Part shown: positions 1 to 6,762 of the stretch, in pieces
How the letters are laid out: every line of letters begins with the position of its first letter
How positions within the stretch are numbered: position 1 is the first letter of the stretch
NCBI GenBank assembly: GCA_900548675.1
Contig: URLJ01000002.1
Coordinates: 1-64,000, forward strand
DNA: 64,000 nt
Reading direction: 5' to 3'
DNA from: an uncultured Mollicutes bacterium
Lineage (GTDB): Bacteria; Bacillota_I; Bacilli_A; ML615J-28; CAG-313
Translations under genes and position numbers: made by a program
The notes under the pieces: model-generated
Told to the model about the DNA's origin: nothing
Database searches by the model: none
Seen by the model: only the letters and a program-made list of their open reading frames with translations

Positions 1-17
1 TAATAATCAACTAATTG

Positions 18-47
18 ATATTAAAAATATATAAAAATTTTTAATAT
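18..47. repeat. AT-only inverted repeat
   Basis: A perfect 11-bp inverted repeat (18-28 with 37-47) and an 8-nt loop, made only of A and T. It lies in the 167-bp leading stretch that otherwise holds no gene I can support. It may be the terminator of a gene left of the window, but no T-tract decides its direction. Confidence 0.4.
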
Positions 48-124
48 TTTACTTGATTATTTATGTTTATTATATCAAATAACCTTTTATTTTGCAAGAA
101 AAAAGAAATAATACCTTTTAAAGA

Positions 125-158
125 CTTTTTTAAAAAGAAAAAGAGGTATATACCTCTT
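125..158 (-). terminator. Terminator after the CotD-like gene
   Basis: Perfect palindrome at 141-158 (AAGAGGTA paired with TACCTCTT). It is followed on the minus strand by a T-rich tract (complement of 125-140). It sits just past the stop codon of the CotD-like gene. Confidence 0.65.
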
Positions 159-167
159 AATCTTTAA

Positions 168-494
168 TTATCTCTTATTAGCACAACGTGTTGGTTCATT
201 TACATGTACTTCACTACAAGTAAAGTTTGGAATGAATTCATTTTCTGTAATATGATGATGTACTACTTCTGTGTGATAAGTATGAATATATGGTTGTTTA
301 GTAATATGATATTGATCGATAACTTGTTTTGAACATGTTACGATAGGTTTACATTCAGTGTAGATTGTAGGGCATTGAGGACGCATTTGACAACAACCAC
401 AATTTGATTTGTTCATTTCATTATTTTTTGTTGTTTCTTCTTTTGGTTCATTGTTATTCATACCATTATATGGAAAACCGAAATATCCGAACAT
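168..494 (-). CDS. CotD-like spore-coat-type protein
   Basis: A 108-residue protein rich in Cys, His, Tyr and Thr. The middle (about residues 32-90) reads CGCC...CPTIYTECKPIV...PYIHTYHTEVVHHHI. This spaced Cys and alternating His/Tyr pattern recalls inner spore-coat protein CotD of Bacillus, which has a PIV-(Cys)-(His-rich) core of similar size. There is no signal peptide or membrane segment. A strong Shine-Dalgarno (GGAGGTGG) precedes the ATG. The upstream region lacks a good sigma-A promoter but carries a sigma-K-like motif, which would suit a coat gene. CotD-like proteins are known mostly from spore formers, so the gene hints at sporulation or a relic of it. The match is by composition and motif only; another Cys/His-rich structural or metal-binding protein is possible. 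Confidence 0.6.
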   Translation of the reverse strand: MFGYFGFPYNGMNNNEPKEETTKNNEMNKSNCGCCQMRPQCPTIYTECKPIVTCSKQVIDQYHITKQPYIHTYHTEVVHHHITENEFIPNFTCSEVHVNEPTRCANKR

Positions 495-514
495 ATTTCC
501 ACCTCCTTTGTAAA

Positions 515-542
515 TAGTTTATGAAAAAGATTTTTGTTTTGT
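515..542 (-). promoter_or_regulatory. Possible sigma-K-type promoter
   Basis: On the minus strand, CATAAACTA (515-523) fits the sigma-K -10 pattern CATAnnnTA. It is preceded, 17 nt upstream, by the dinucleotide AC (541-542) that forms the sparse sigma-K -35. The implied start lies about 15 nt ahead of the Shine-Dalgarno of the CotD-like gene. The motif is short, so chance is a real possibility in AT-rich DNA. Confidence 0.3.
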
Positions 543-581
543 TTGTGCGAATGTAATGTGTTTATTAATCATTTTCAGTAT

Positions 582-611
582 TTGCTATTTTTCGCCTTAT
601 CAAAATATTAT
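582..611 (+). promoter_or_regulatory. Possible clpP promoter
   Basis: TTGCTA (582-587) and TATTAT (606-611) are separated by 18 nt, and several overlapping TATAAT-like boxes follow. No CtsR heptad repeat or CIRCE element was seen, although these often control clpP in Bacilli. Confidence 0.35.
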
Positions 612-658
612 AATATTATAAATAATATAATTATATTTTTATGAAAGAGGTTTAAACT

Positions 659-1255
659 ATGCATTTGACACCTATTGTAATAGAACAGACATCAAGAGGA
701 GAAAGAAGTTATGATATTTATTCAAGACTTCTTCAAGATCGAATAATTCTTATATTTGGAGAAATTGATGATGCAACGTCATCAAGTGTCATCGCCCAAC
801 TTTTATTTTTAGATAGCATTAACAAGGATAAAGACATTTATATTTATATTAATTCACCAGGAGGCAGCGTTTCCGCTGGTCTTGCAATATACGACGTTAT
901 TAATTATTTGCACGCCAATGTCGTAACTATCGGTATGGGAATGTGCGCTAGTATGGGAGCTTTTCTTTTGGCATCTGGTACAAAAGGAAAAAGATATGCT
1001 TTAGAACACACTAAAATAATGATTCACCAACCTTTAGGTGGAGCTCAAGGCCAAGCAACTGATATTATGATTGTCGCAGAAGAAATCATAAAAACCAAAA
1101 AAATTATTTATGAATTGTTAGCCAAGAATTGTAATCAAGAAATTGATAAAATAGAAAAAGATGCCGAACGCGATTATTACTTAAATTCTTTTGAAGCTAA
1201 GGCTTATGGTCTTATTGATGCCATTCTTTTTGATCATACCACTGAGGATAATTAG
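659..1255 (+). CDS. clpP: ATP-dependent Clp protease proteolytic subunit ClpP
   Basis: A full-length ClpP of 198 residues, the usual family size. It forms the tetradecameric serine-protease chamber that degrades proteins unfolded by ClpX or ClpC in the cytosol. The catalytic triad is visible: Ser98 in GMCASMGA, His123 in MIHQP, and Asp172 in ERDYYLNS. The N-terminal axial loop segment VIEQTSRGERSYDIYSRLL and the substrate-groove segment GGAQGQATD are also present. AGAGG 10 nt before the ATG supports the start; the ATG at 641 runs into a stop at once. It stands alone on the plus strand. Its 3' end overlaps the convergent pseudouridine synthase gene by 44 bp. Confidence 0.97.
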   Translation: MHLTPIVIEQTSRGERSYDIYSRLLQDRIILIFGEIDDATSSSVIAQLLFLDSINKDKDIYIYINSPGGSVSAGLAIYDVINYLHANVVTIGMGMCASMGAFLLASGTKGKRYALEHTKIMIHQPLGGAQGQATDIMIVAEEIIKTKKIIYELLAKNCNQEIDKIEKDAERDYYLNSFEAKAYGLIDAILFDHTTEDN

Positions 1256-2087
1256 TTATTTTTATCGTTTCGTTTGTCACAGGATGCAAAAATTCCAAAT
1301 AGTAACTATGAAGGTATAAACTTGCATCCTTTTTTTCATTGTTATATAAGGCATCCCCTTTAATTGGATATCCAAGACTACTAAAATGTACTCTTAGTTG
1401 ATGTGTTTTTCCTGTTAGAAGCGTCGCTTCGATAAGTGTTTCTTCATCATTATTATGACCTAATACATGATAAATGGTTTTACTATAATGGTCCATAGCA
1501 TCACTGTTCTCGTTAAGAGGGTTTAAAGTTAAATGTCTTTTAATTGAATCATTATCTTTATATATATATCCTTCAATCACTCCATCATTAAAAAGTATGC
1601 CTCGCACAACCAATAAGTATTTTTTTACTCTAAAAGATGATTTCATGATAGTAGCGATATAACTATTTTTAGCGATAGTCACAATTCCCGTTGTAGGATA
1701 ATCTAATCTACTAACAAAATGCATTCCTGAAGCAATCCCTTTTTTTACGTAGTATCCCATACATATATTAGCAAGTGAGTTATCAAAATGCTTACCAGTG
1801 GGAATAACAGCTATTCCTTTGGGTTTATTTATTATTAATAAATAACTATCTTCGTAAATGATATCTAAATCCCCCATTTTAGGTTTCACATTTTCAGGCA
1901 TCTTTTCAGTTGGCAATACAACTTCTAATAAATCGCCTTCTTTCAATATGTAGTGATTGTTTACAGCCTGATCATTAACTAGGTATTGTCCTTTATTTTT
2001 CATTGAAGTTATAATATTATTTGGTATTTTCTTCTTTAAAAAATCTTTTAGCATCACTTCATCTTTTATTTTAAATGAAAGAATCAT
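1212..2087 (-). CDS. RluA-family pseudouridine synthase
   Basis: A 291-residue RluA/RluD-type enzyme that isomerises uridine to pseudouridine in rRNA or tRNA. The catalytic Asp lies in FVSRLDYPTTGIV, where most relatives have HRLDxxTSG, so the flanking positions are slightly divergent. The C-terminal signature GKTHQLRVHFSSLGYPIKGD is intact. Residues 15-70 resemble a weak S4-like RNA-binding start. GGAGGT upstream of the ATG supports the start. In Bacillus a relative (YjbO) lies near the CYTH gene yjbK and spx, as here. The exact target base cannot be read from sequence. Confidence 0.9.
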   Translation of the reverse strand: MILSFKIKDEVMLKDFLKKKIPNNIITSMKNKGQYLVNDQAVNNHYILKEGDLLEVVLPTEKMPENVKPKMGDLDIIYEDSYLLIINKPKGIAVIPTGKHFDNSLANICMGYYVKKGIASGMHFVSRLDYPTTGIVTIAKNSYIATIMKSSFRVKKYLLVVRGILFNDGVIEGYIYKDNDSIKRHLTLNPLNENSDAMDHYSKTIYHVLGHNNDEETLIEATLLTGKTHQLRVHFSSLGYPIKGDALYNNEKKDASLYLHSYYLEFLHPVTNETIKITNYPQWYDQKEWHQ

Positions 2088-2222
2088 CGTATTATTACCT
2101 CCAATTTATACTTATTTTATTTTAACATATGATAAATAAATTTCTAGTATTATTTGCTTGCTTTTTTGAATAAATAGTGTATAATAACATAAAAGGAATA
2201 AAACATAGAAAAAGGTGCTATT

Positions 2223-2792
2223 ATGTCAAAAGAATTAGAAGTATCATTTAAAACCATGTTATCAAAAAGTGAATATACTCGCCTCGCGAAAGAATTTGCT
2301 GATAAACCAGCAAACCTCCAAACGAATTACTATTTTGATACACCTCGCTTTACTTTAAAAGCATCCGAAATTGTCTTGCGTGTTAGAAAAAGAGAGCGTT
2401 ACGAACTTACTTTACGCCGCAAAAAAGGTTATAATAAAATTGAACTTACTAATATAATTTCTGAAGAAGAGTTTAAACATTTTGTAGAAACAGGCGAAAT
2501 ACCATCGGCCGAAATTAAAAATGAAATATCTGATATTATTAAAGATCAAACTCTTTGTAATTATATGAGCCTTGAAACCTACCGCATCTTTTTCCCATAT
2601 AAACACGGGACTCTCGCAATTGACAAATGCAGTTATGTTAACAAAACTGATTATGAATTAGAATTTGAAGGAACAAGTTACGAACAAACAAAACGTGAAT
2701 TTGTTGAAACAGTTAAAGATTTTAATGTTACGTACAAAAAAGGAGATACAAAAATTAAAAGAGCTTATGAAGCTTTGAAAAAATTGTATTAA
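2223..2792 (+). CDS. CYTH domain protein (YjbK-like)
   Basis: A 189-residue CYTH (triphosphate tunnel metalloenzyme) protein. The hallmark ExExK motif is at the N terminus (E4, E6, K10 in KELEVSFK). Alternating basic/acidic tunnel strands follow, such as NYYFDTPRFTL, LRVRKR and YELTLRRKK. The C-terminal KIKRAYEALKKLY is also typical. The family hydrolyses tripolyphosphate or similar triphosphates, but the B. subtilis relative YjbK has no firmly known role. A TATAAT box at about 2180 and GGTG near the ATG give expression signals. It stands divergent from the rlu gene and convergent with spx. Confidence 0.85.
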   Translation: MSKELEVSFKTMLSKSEYTRLAKEFADKPANLQTNYYFDTPRFTLKASEIVLRVRKRERYELTLRRKKGYNKIELTNIISEEEFKHFVETGEIPSAEIKNEISDIIKDQTLCNYMSLETYRIFFPYKHGTLAIDKCSYVNKTDYELEFEGTSYEQTKREFVETVKDFNVTYKKGDTKIKRAYEALKKLY

Positions 2793-2814
2793 TTTAAAAA
2801 GAATATGAATAATA

Positions 2815-2872
2815 AAAACCACCCTTAAACCTATTCGCTAGAAACGGATAAGTTAAAAGGGTGTTTTTTATT
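2815..2872. terminator. Bidirectional terminator between CYTH gene and spx copy 1
   Basis: ACCCTT (2821-2826) pairs with AAGGGT (2857-2862), with an inner imperfect stem. GTTTTTTAT follows on the plus strand and a T-rich run follows on the minus strand, so it can end both convergent transcripts. Confidence 0.6.
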
Positions 2873-3278
2873 CATCTTCTTCATCACTTAGTGTGCTAAA
2901 ATCAGTGAAGCATTCTTTGTATCGTAATTCTTTAGGGAGAAATATCGTAATATCTTCATTATTATATCCTACCTGAAGTTCATTTTCACTGATAATTATT
3001 GGTCTTTTCAAGACACTAGGATTATCAATAATAAATTTTACCAATTCATTTATTGTCATATTTTCAGGGTCTAACTTATATTCTTTAAATATTTTTGATC
3101 TTGTTGATATAATATCTTCGAAACCATTTTCGCTATTAGCGAGCATTTTATATATATCTTCAGGACTTAGTTTAATACTAAAAATGTTTTTTTCTGAATA
3201 TGGTATTTTATACTGTTCAAACCATCTTTTGGCCTTGCGGCATGATGCACAACTTGGTGTTGTATATATTTGTATCAT
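2868..3278 (-). CDS. spx: Spx-type regulator, copy 1
   Basis: Spx/ArsC-family transcription regulator that binds the RNA polymerase alpha C-terminal domain and redirects transcription under thiol or envelope stress. The CxxC redox switch is present (CASC, residues 10-13). The Gly that contacts alpha-CTD is in SENGFED, and STRSK and KRPII are kept. The longest frame starts at 3311, but AGGAGG lies at 3285-3290, so the start is the ATG at 3278 (or the adjoining one at 3281), giving MIQIYTTPSC as in copy 2. An acidic tail (SDEEDE) ends the protein. It is very close in sequence to the neighbouring copy 2, which makes a recent tandem duplication likely. It has its own promoter. Confidence 0.92.
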   Translation of the reverse strand: MIQIYTTPSCASCRKAKRWFEQYKIPYSEKNIFSIKLSPEDIYKMLANSENGFEDIISTRSKIFKEYKLDPENMTINELVKFIIDNPSVLKRPIIISENELQVGYNNEDITIFLPKELRYKECFTDFSTLSDEEDE

Positions 3279-3301
3279 CATTAGCCCTCCTATCATTATA
3301 T

Positions 3302-3330
3302 ATTTTACCACATTTTGTTTAAAAAAACAA
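3302..3330 (-). promoter_or_regulatory. Sigma-A promoter of spx copy 1
   Basis: On the minus strand TTGTTT (3325-3330) is followed by 17 nt and TAAAAT (3302-3307), shortly ahead of the Shine-Dalgarno. Confidence 0.55.
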
Positions 3331-3383
3331 TAATATTTTTAAATCTTTTTTGTTTTTTTTAAAAATAATAATATAATATAATC

Positions 3384-3418
3384 AAAAAAGGTAAGTTAAA
3401 TCACTAACTTACCTTTTT
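3384..3418 (-). terminator. Terminator after spx copy 2
   Basis: A 9-bp perfect stem, GGTAAGTTA (3390-3398) with TAACTTACC (3405-3413), and a 6-nt loop. Six T residues follow on the minus strand. The plus-strand side also ends in T residues. Confidence 0.85.
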
Positions 3419-3433
3419 ACTAACTTAATCTTC

Positions 3434-3838
3434 TTATATTTCTTCATCAGTTTCTGTGAATACATTAAATGTTTCACTTCTTCTAAGTTCTTTAGGAAGA
3501 AATATCGTGATGTCTTCATTATTATACCCTACTTGAAGTTCTGTTTCATTAAGAATGATTGGTCTTTTTAAAACACTAGGGTAATTGATGATGAAGTCTA
3601 CTAATTCTTGTACTGACATCGTATCTGGATTTAGTTGCATTTCTTTAAATATTTTTGATCTTGTTGAAATGATATCTTCAAAACCATTTTCGCTATTAGC
3701 AAGCATTTTGAATATATCTTCCTTACTAAGCTTTATACTGAAAATATTTTTTTCAGAGTATGGTATCTTATACTGATCAAACCATTTTTTAGCTTTACGG
3801 CAAGATGCACAGCTAGGTGTTGTATATATTTGTATCAT
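3434..3838 (-). CDS. spx: Spx-type regulator, copy 2
   Basis: A 134-residue Spx paralogue matching copy 1 over nearly its whole length, with about four of five residues identical by eye. Key positions are kept: Cys10 and Cys13, Gly52, Arg60 in STRSK, and Arg93 in LKRPII, equivalent to the Spx Arg near position 92. Differences cluster in residues 66-90 and in the acidic tail (ETDEEI). No separate strong promoter was seen. It lies 15 bp after a membrane-protein gene that itself follows oppF, so it may be read from the opp region. Bacillus also has spx downstream of the opp operon. Confidence 0.92.
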   Translation of the reverse strand: MIQIYTTPSCASCRKAKKWFDQYKIPYSEKNIFSIKLSKEDIFKMLANSENGFEDIISTRSKIFKEMQLNPDTMSVQELVDFIINYPSVLKRPIILNETELQVGYNNEDITIFLPKELRRSETFNVFTETDEEI

Positions 3839-3853
3839 TTGAATTCACATCCT

Positions 3854-4237
3854 TTACCATACACCTTGGATCATCCCAATTATTAATCCCACTATTAAAA
3901 ATAATAATCCTACAGCAATTCCACCCTTTAAATCGATTTTTTCTTTTTCACTATTTATTGTTCTATATTCGTGGAAGGTTTTCGGTAGACTTCCATTAGG
4001 GTTATATCTTCTAAAAGAATTAATTAATTTTCTTACACCATATATTAATAAATCAAATGCGCCTGCTCCAGCAACAAACAATAGACAAGAAAATAAGAGT
4101 ACGATAAAACCAGTTACAGTAACAGCATCAACAAGTTGATACTTTGAATCTTTACCAGTAATCATAAAGAAAGTAAATATAATCAAAGAAGCGATAACTG
4201 GTATTATATATTTAATATACTTCTTTATTATTTTCAT
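3854..4237 (-). CDS. Small membrane protein, DUF3899-like
   Basis: A 127-residue membrane protein. Hydrophobic spans are at about residues 9-28, 42-62 and 105-125, with a basic cytosolic stretch between (YGVRKLINSFRRYN). The pattern resembles the uncharacterised DUF3899 family. No catalytic motif is visible. It starts 9 bp after oppF stops, so it is probably the last or next-to-last gene of the opp unit. Its role is unknown; placement suggests a link to the peptide importer or the membrane stress response run by Spx. Confidence 0.55.
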   Translation of the reverse strand: MKIIKKYIKYIIPVIASLIIFTFFMITGKDSKYQLVDAVTVTGFIVLLFSCLLFVAGAGAFDLLIYGVRKLINSFRRYNPNGSLPKTFHEYRTINSEKEKIDLKGGIAVGLLFLIVGLIIGMIQGVW

Positions 4238-4246
4238 TTTCTTTTT

Positions 4247-5608
4247 TTATTCCTCATTTGTTATTAAAGTTGGATCTGGTTCTACAACCTCACCATTTAA
4301 TTCTCTTTCATATCTTTCTAATTCTTTTTTAGCTGCATAAACAAAATGTCCTGGTCTAATTTCTGTTAAAACAGGTTTATCAACTGTGTGTTCTCTAAGT
4401 TGTGGATTATAGAAAATACGTTTACGACTCTTTTCATAATCAGGGTCAGGGAGAGGAACTGCTGATAATAACGATTTAGTATAAGGGTGTAGTGGATGTA
4501 GGAATAACTCTTCCGCAGAAGCAACCTCGACTAAACGACCATAGTACATTACACCGATACGATCACAGAAAAATTTTACAACTGATAAATTATGCGCTAT
4601 AAATAGGATTGTTAAGTTAAATTGGTTTCTCAAATCGTTAAGAAGGTTAATTACTTGAGCTTGAATAGATACATCAAGAGCACTTATCGGTTCATCGGCA
4701 ATGATTAAATCAGGGTTTGTTACAAGAGCTCTTGCGATACCGATTCTTTGACGTTGTCCACCACTAAATTCATGAGGATAACGACCAGCGTGTTCTTCTA
4801 CTAATCCTACGAGACGGAGTGCTTCTTTTACTTTTTTATCAACATATTCTTTATTATGAATACCATTAATATACATACCTTCAGCGATTATTTCTTGAAC
4901 CGTCATACGAGGATTTAATGAGTCAATTGGATCTTGGAAAATCATTTGCATTTTATTCATTATCTTTGGATCACGAACATTATCGCGTTTGGCTTTTTTG
5001 ATTTCTTCTTTCATATCCGCGATAACTTGGCGTTTTTCAGCAATAAATTCTGTAAGATTTTTTTGTAATTCCTCAATTGTTTTTAAATCATCAAGCTCAT
5101 CAAAATCAACATTAACTACTTCATCGCCTGCTTCATCAAGGGTTTCTTCTGCAACATTGTTTGATAAAGCTCTGATTCTTTTTCGTGTTTCAATTTTTCT
5201 AATTTTTATATCTTCTAACGCATCTACAATTTTTTGTTTATAAGATCTCGTACCAACCGAAGTTCTTACTCCATTAAAGAATACTTCACCATCTGTAATA
5301 TCGTAAAGTTTAATGATGGATCTACCAGTAGTTGTTTTACCACATCCAGATTCACCAACCAAACCAAATACTTCACCTCGTTTAATTTCAAAATTTACAT
5401 TATGAACAGCTTTAATTACAACTTTATTTCTACCAACACCCATCGTGAAATATTGACGAAGATTTTTAACTTTTAGTACAATTTCATCTTTACTACTTTC
5501 TTGTGATGAGTGATGTTCAAAACGGTCTATTTTTTCTTGTTGTTTTTTATCCCAAGATGCTTTAATTTTTTTGATAAGATTAGGAGCTTTCTTTTCTTCG
5601 TTATTCAT
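4247..5608 (-). CDS. oppF: Oligopeptide ABC transporter ATP-binding protein OppF
   Basis: One of two ATPases of the oligopeptide importer, on the cytosolic face with OppB/OppC. Walker A is GESGCGKT (85-92), the Q-loop is in MIFQDP (about 222-227), the signature is FSGGQRQR, Walker B is LIIADEP, and the C-terminal oligopeptide-transporter tail (PLHPYTKSLLSAVPLPDP) is present. The start at 5608 follows AGGAGA and overlaps the oppD stop by 8 nt; the longer frame from 5632 is less likely. Oddity: about 100 extra charged residues, predicted coiled coil, lie between Walker A and the Q-loop (about 117-217). Ordinary OppF has only a short segment there. Confidence 0.93.
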   Translation of the reverse strand: MNNEEKKAPNLIKKIKASWDKKQQEKIDRFEHHSSQESSKDEIVLKVKNLRQYFTMGVGRNKVVIKAVHNVNFEIKRGEVFGLVGESGCGKTTTGRSIIKLYDITDGEVFFNGVRTSVGTRSYKQKIVDALEDIKIRKIETRKRIRALSNNVAEETLDEAGDEVVNVDFDELDDLKTIEELQKNLTEFIAEKRQVIADMKEEIKKAKRDNVRDPKIMNKMQMIFQDPIDSLNPRMTVQEIIAEGMYINGIHNKEYVDKKVKEALRLVGLVEEHAGRYPHEFSGGQRQRIGIARALVTNPDLIIADEPISALDVSIQAQVINLLNDLRNQFNLTILFIAHNLSVVKFFCDRIGVMYYGRLVEVASAEELFLHPLHPYTKSLLSAVPLPDPDYEKSRKRIFYNPQLREHTVDKPVLTEIRPGHFVYAAKKELERYERELNGEVVEPDPTLITNEE

Positions 5609-6761
5609 TTTTGTTCTCCTTTTGTTTAGCATATAATGCTTTTACAGGATTTTCAACTTTTGGTGCATCGGGATGAAGCAACCATGTAGCTGCATAGTGT
5701 GTATCAGATACTTTAAAATATGGTGGTTCTTGTTCAAAATCAATTTTCATTGCATATTTATTACGTGCCGCAAAAGCATCTCCTTTTGGTGGAAATAGCA
5801 TGTTAGGTGGTGTACCAGGAATTGCGGCTAATGTACCATCGGTAGAAAGTGATGGCATTGACTCAAGTAAAGCCCAAGTGTATGGATGACGTGGGTCATA
5901 GAATACTTCATCAGATGTTCCATATTCTACTATTTTACCCGCATACATAACAGCTATTCTATCAGCCATGTTGGCAACAACGCCAAGGTCATGAGTTATG
6001 AATATGATAGATAATTGACGTTCTTTTTTTAATCTGTTGATAAGTTCTAAAATTTGTGCTTGGATAGTTACATCAAGAGCAGTTGTTGGTTCATCACAAA
6101 TTAGAACCTCAGGGTTCATTGATAATGCTATTGCGATAACAATTCTTTGACGCATACCGCCTGAAAATTGAAATGGATATTGATTAAAACGTTTTTCAGG
6201 AAGTGGGATACCAACTTCTCTCATTAGTTCCAATGCTTTAGCTTTGGCTTCGGCTTTTGTACATTTGTTTTTCAATAGTAAAGCTTCAGTCATTTGTCGA
6301 CCAATTTTCATAAGAGGATTTAAACTTGACAATGGATCTTGGAAAATCATTCCTATTTTTGTTCCTCTTAAACGATAAAAGTCTTCTTCTCTTGCGTTAG
6401 TTAAATCTAGGTTTTCGTAATATATGTGTCCTTCATCGATAACCGCATTAGCTGCTAATATACCCATAATAGCACGACTAGTTACGGATTTACCACTCCC
6501 AGACTCACCAACTATACAAAGTGTTTCACCTTTTTCTAAATGGAAGCTAACTCCTCGAACAGCTCGAACCATTCCATTTGGAGTTTTAAATGATATACGT
6601 AAATTCTCTACTTCAAGAATATTATTACCTTTCATTTCATGATAAACTTTAAGGTTTGTTTGATCTTTTTTTGTTTGTTTATCACCACGGTTTACAATGT
6701 CTGTACCAAGTAATAATTCTTTTACATTTACTTTTTTATTTTTGTTTTCTAGATTTGCCAT
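5601..6761 (-). CDS. oppD: Oligopeptide ABC transporter ATP-binding protein OppD
   Basis: The second ATPase of the oligopeptide importer, 386 residues. Walker A is GESGSGKS (85-92), Q-loop Gln141 lies in MIFQDPLSSLNP, the signature FSGGMRQR is at 199-206, Walker B VLICDEP at 219-225, and the switch His257 in ITHDLG. The C-terminal tail (HPYTWALLESMPSL, then PPNMLFPPKGDAFAARN) is typical of OppD/DppD, although the usual Cys-rich Fe-S motif is not seen. The first 45 residues are a charged extension. It follows oppC after 1 bp and overlaps oppF. Confidence 0.93.
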   Translation of the reverse strand: MANLENKNKKVNVKELLLGTDIVNRGDKQTKKDQTNLKVYHEMKGNNILEVENLRISFKTPNGMVRAVRGVSFHLEKGETLCIVGESGSGKSVTSRAIMGILAANAVIDEGHIYYENLDLTNAREEDFYRLRGTKIGMIFQDPLSSLNPLMKIGRQMTEALLLKNKCTKAEAKAKALELMREVGIPLPEKRFNQYPFQFSGGMRQRIVIAIALSMNPEVLICDEPTTALDVTIQAQILELINRLKKERQLSIIFITHDLGVVANMADRIAVMYAGKIVEYGTSDEVFYDPRHPYTWALLESMPSLSTDGTLAAIPGTPPNMLFPPKGDAFAARNKYAMKIDFEQEPPYFKVSDTHYAATWLLHPDAPKVENPVKALYAKQKENKNE

Positions 6762-6762
6762 A

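Noticed and set aside
495..658. CtsR or CIRCE control of clpP
   Set aside because: No GGTCAAA heptad pair or CIRCE inverted repeat was found upstream of clpP.
4247..6761. OppD and OppF as ATPases of the sugar permeases
   Set aside because: They carry oligopeptide-type C-terminal tails and are coded with OppB/OppC. CUT1 permeases use MsmX/MalK-type ATPases with a regulatory domain that is absent here.
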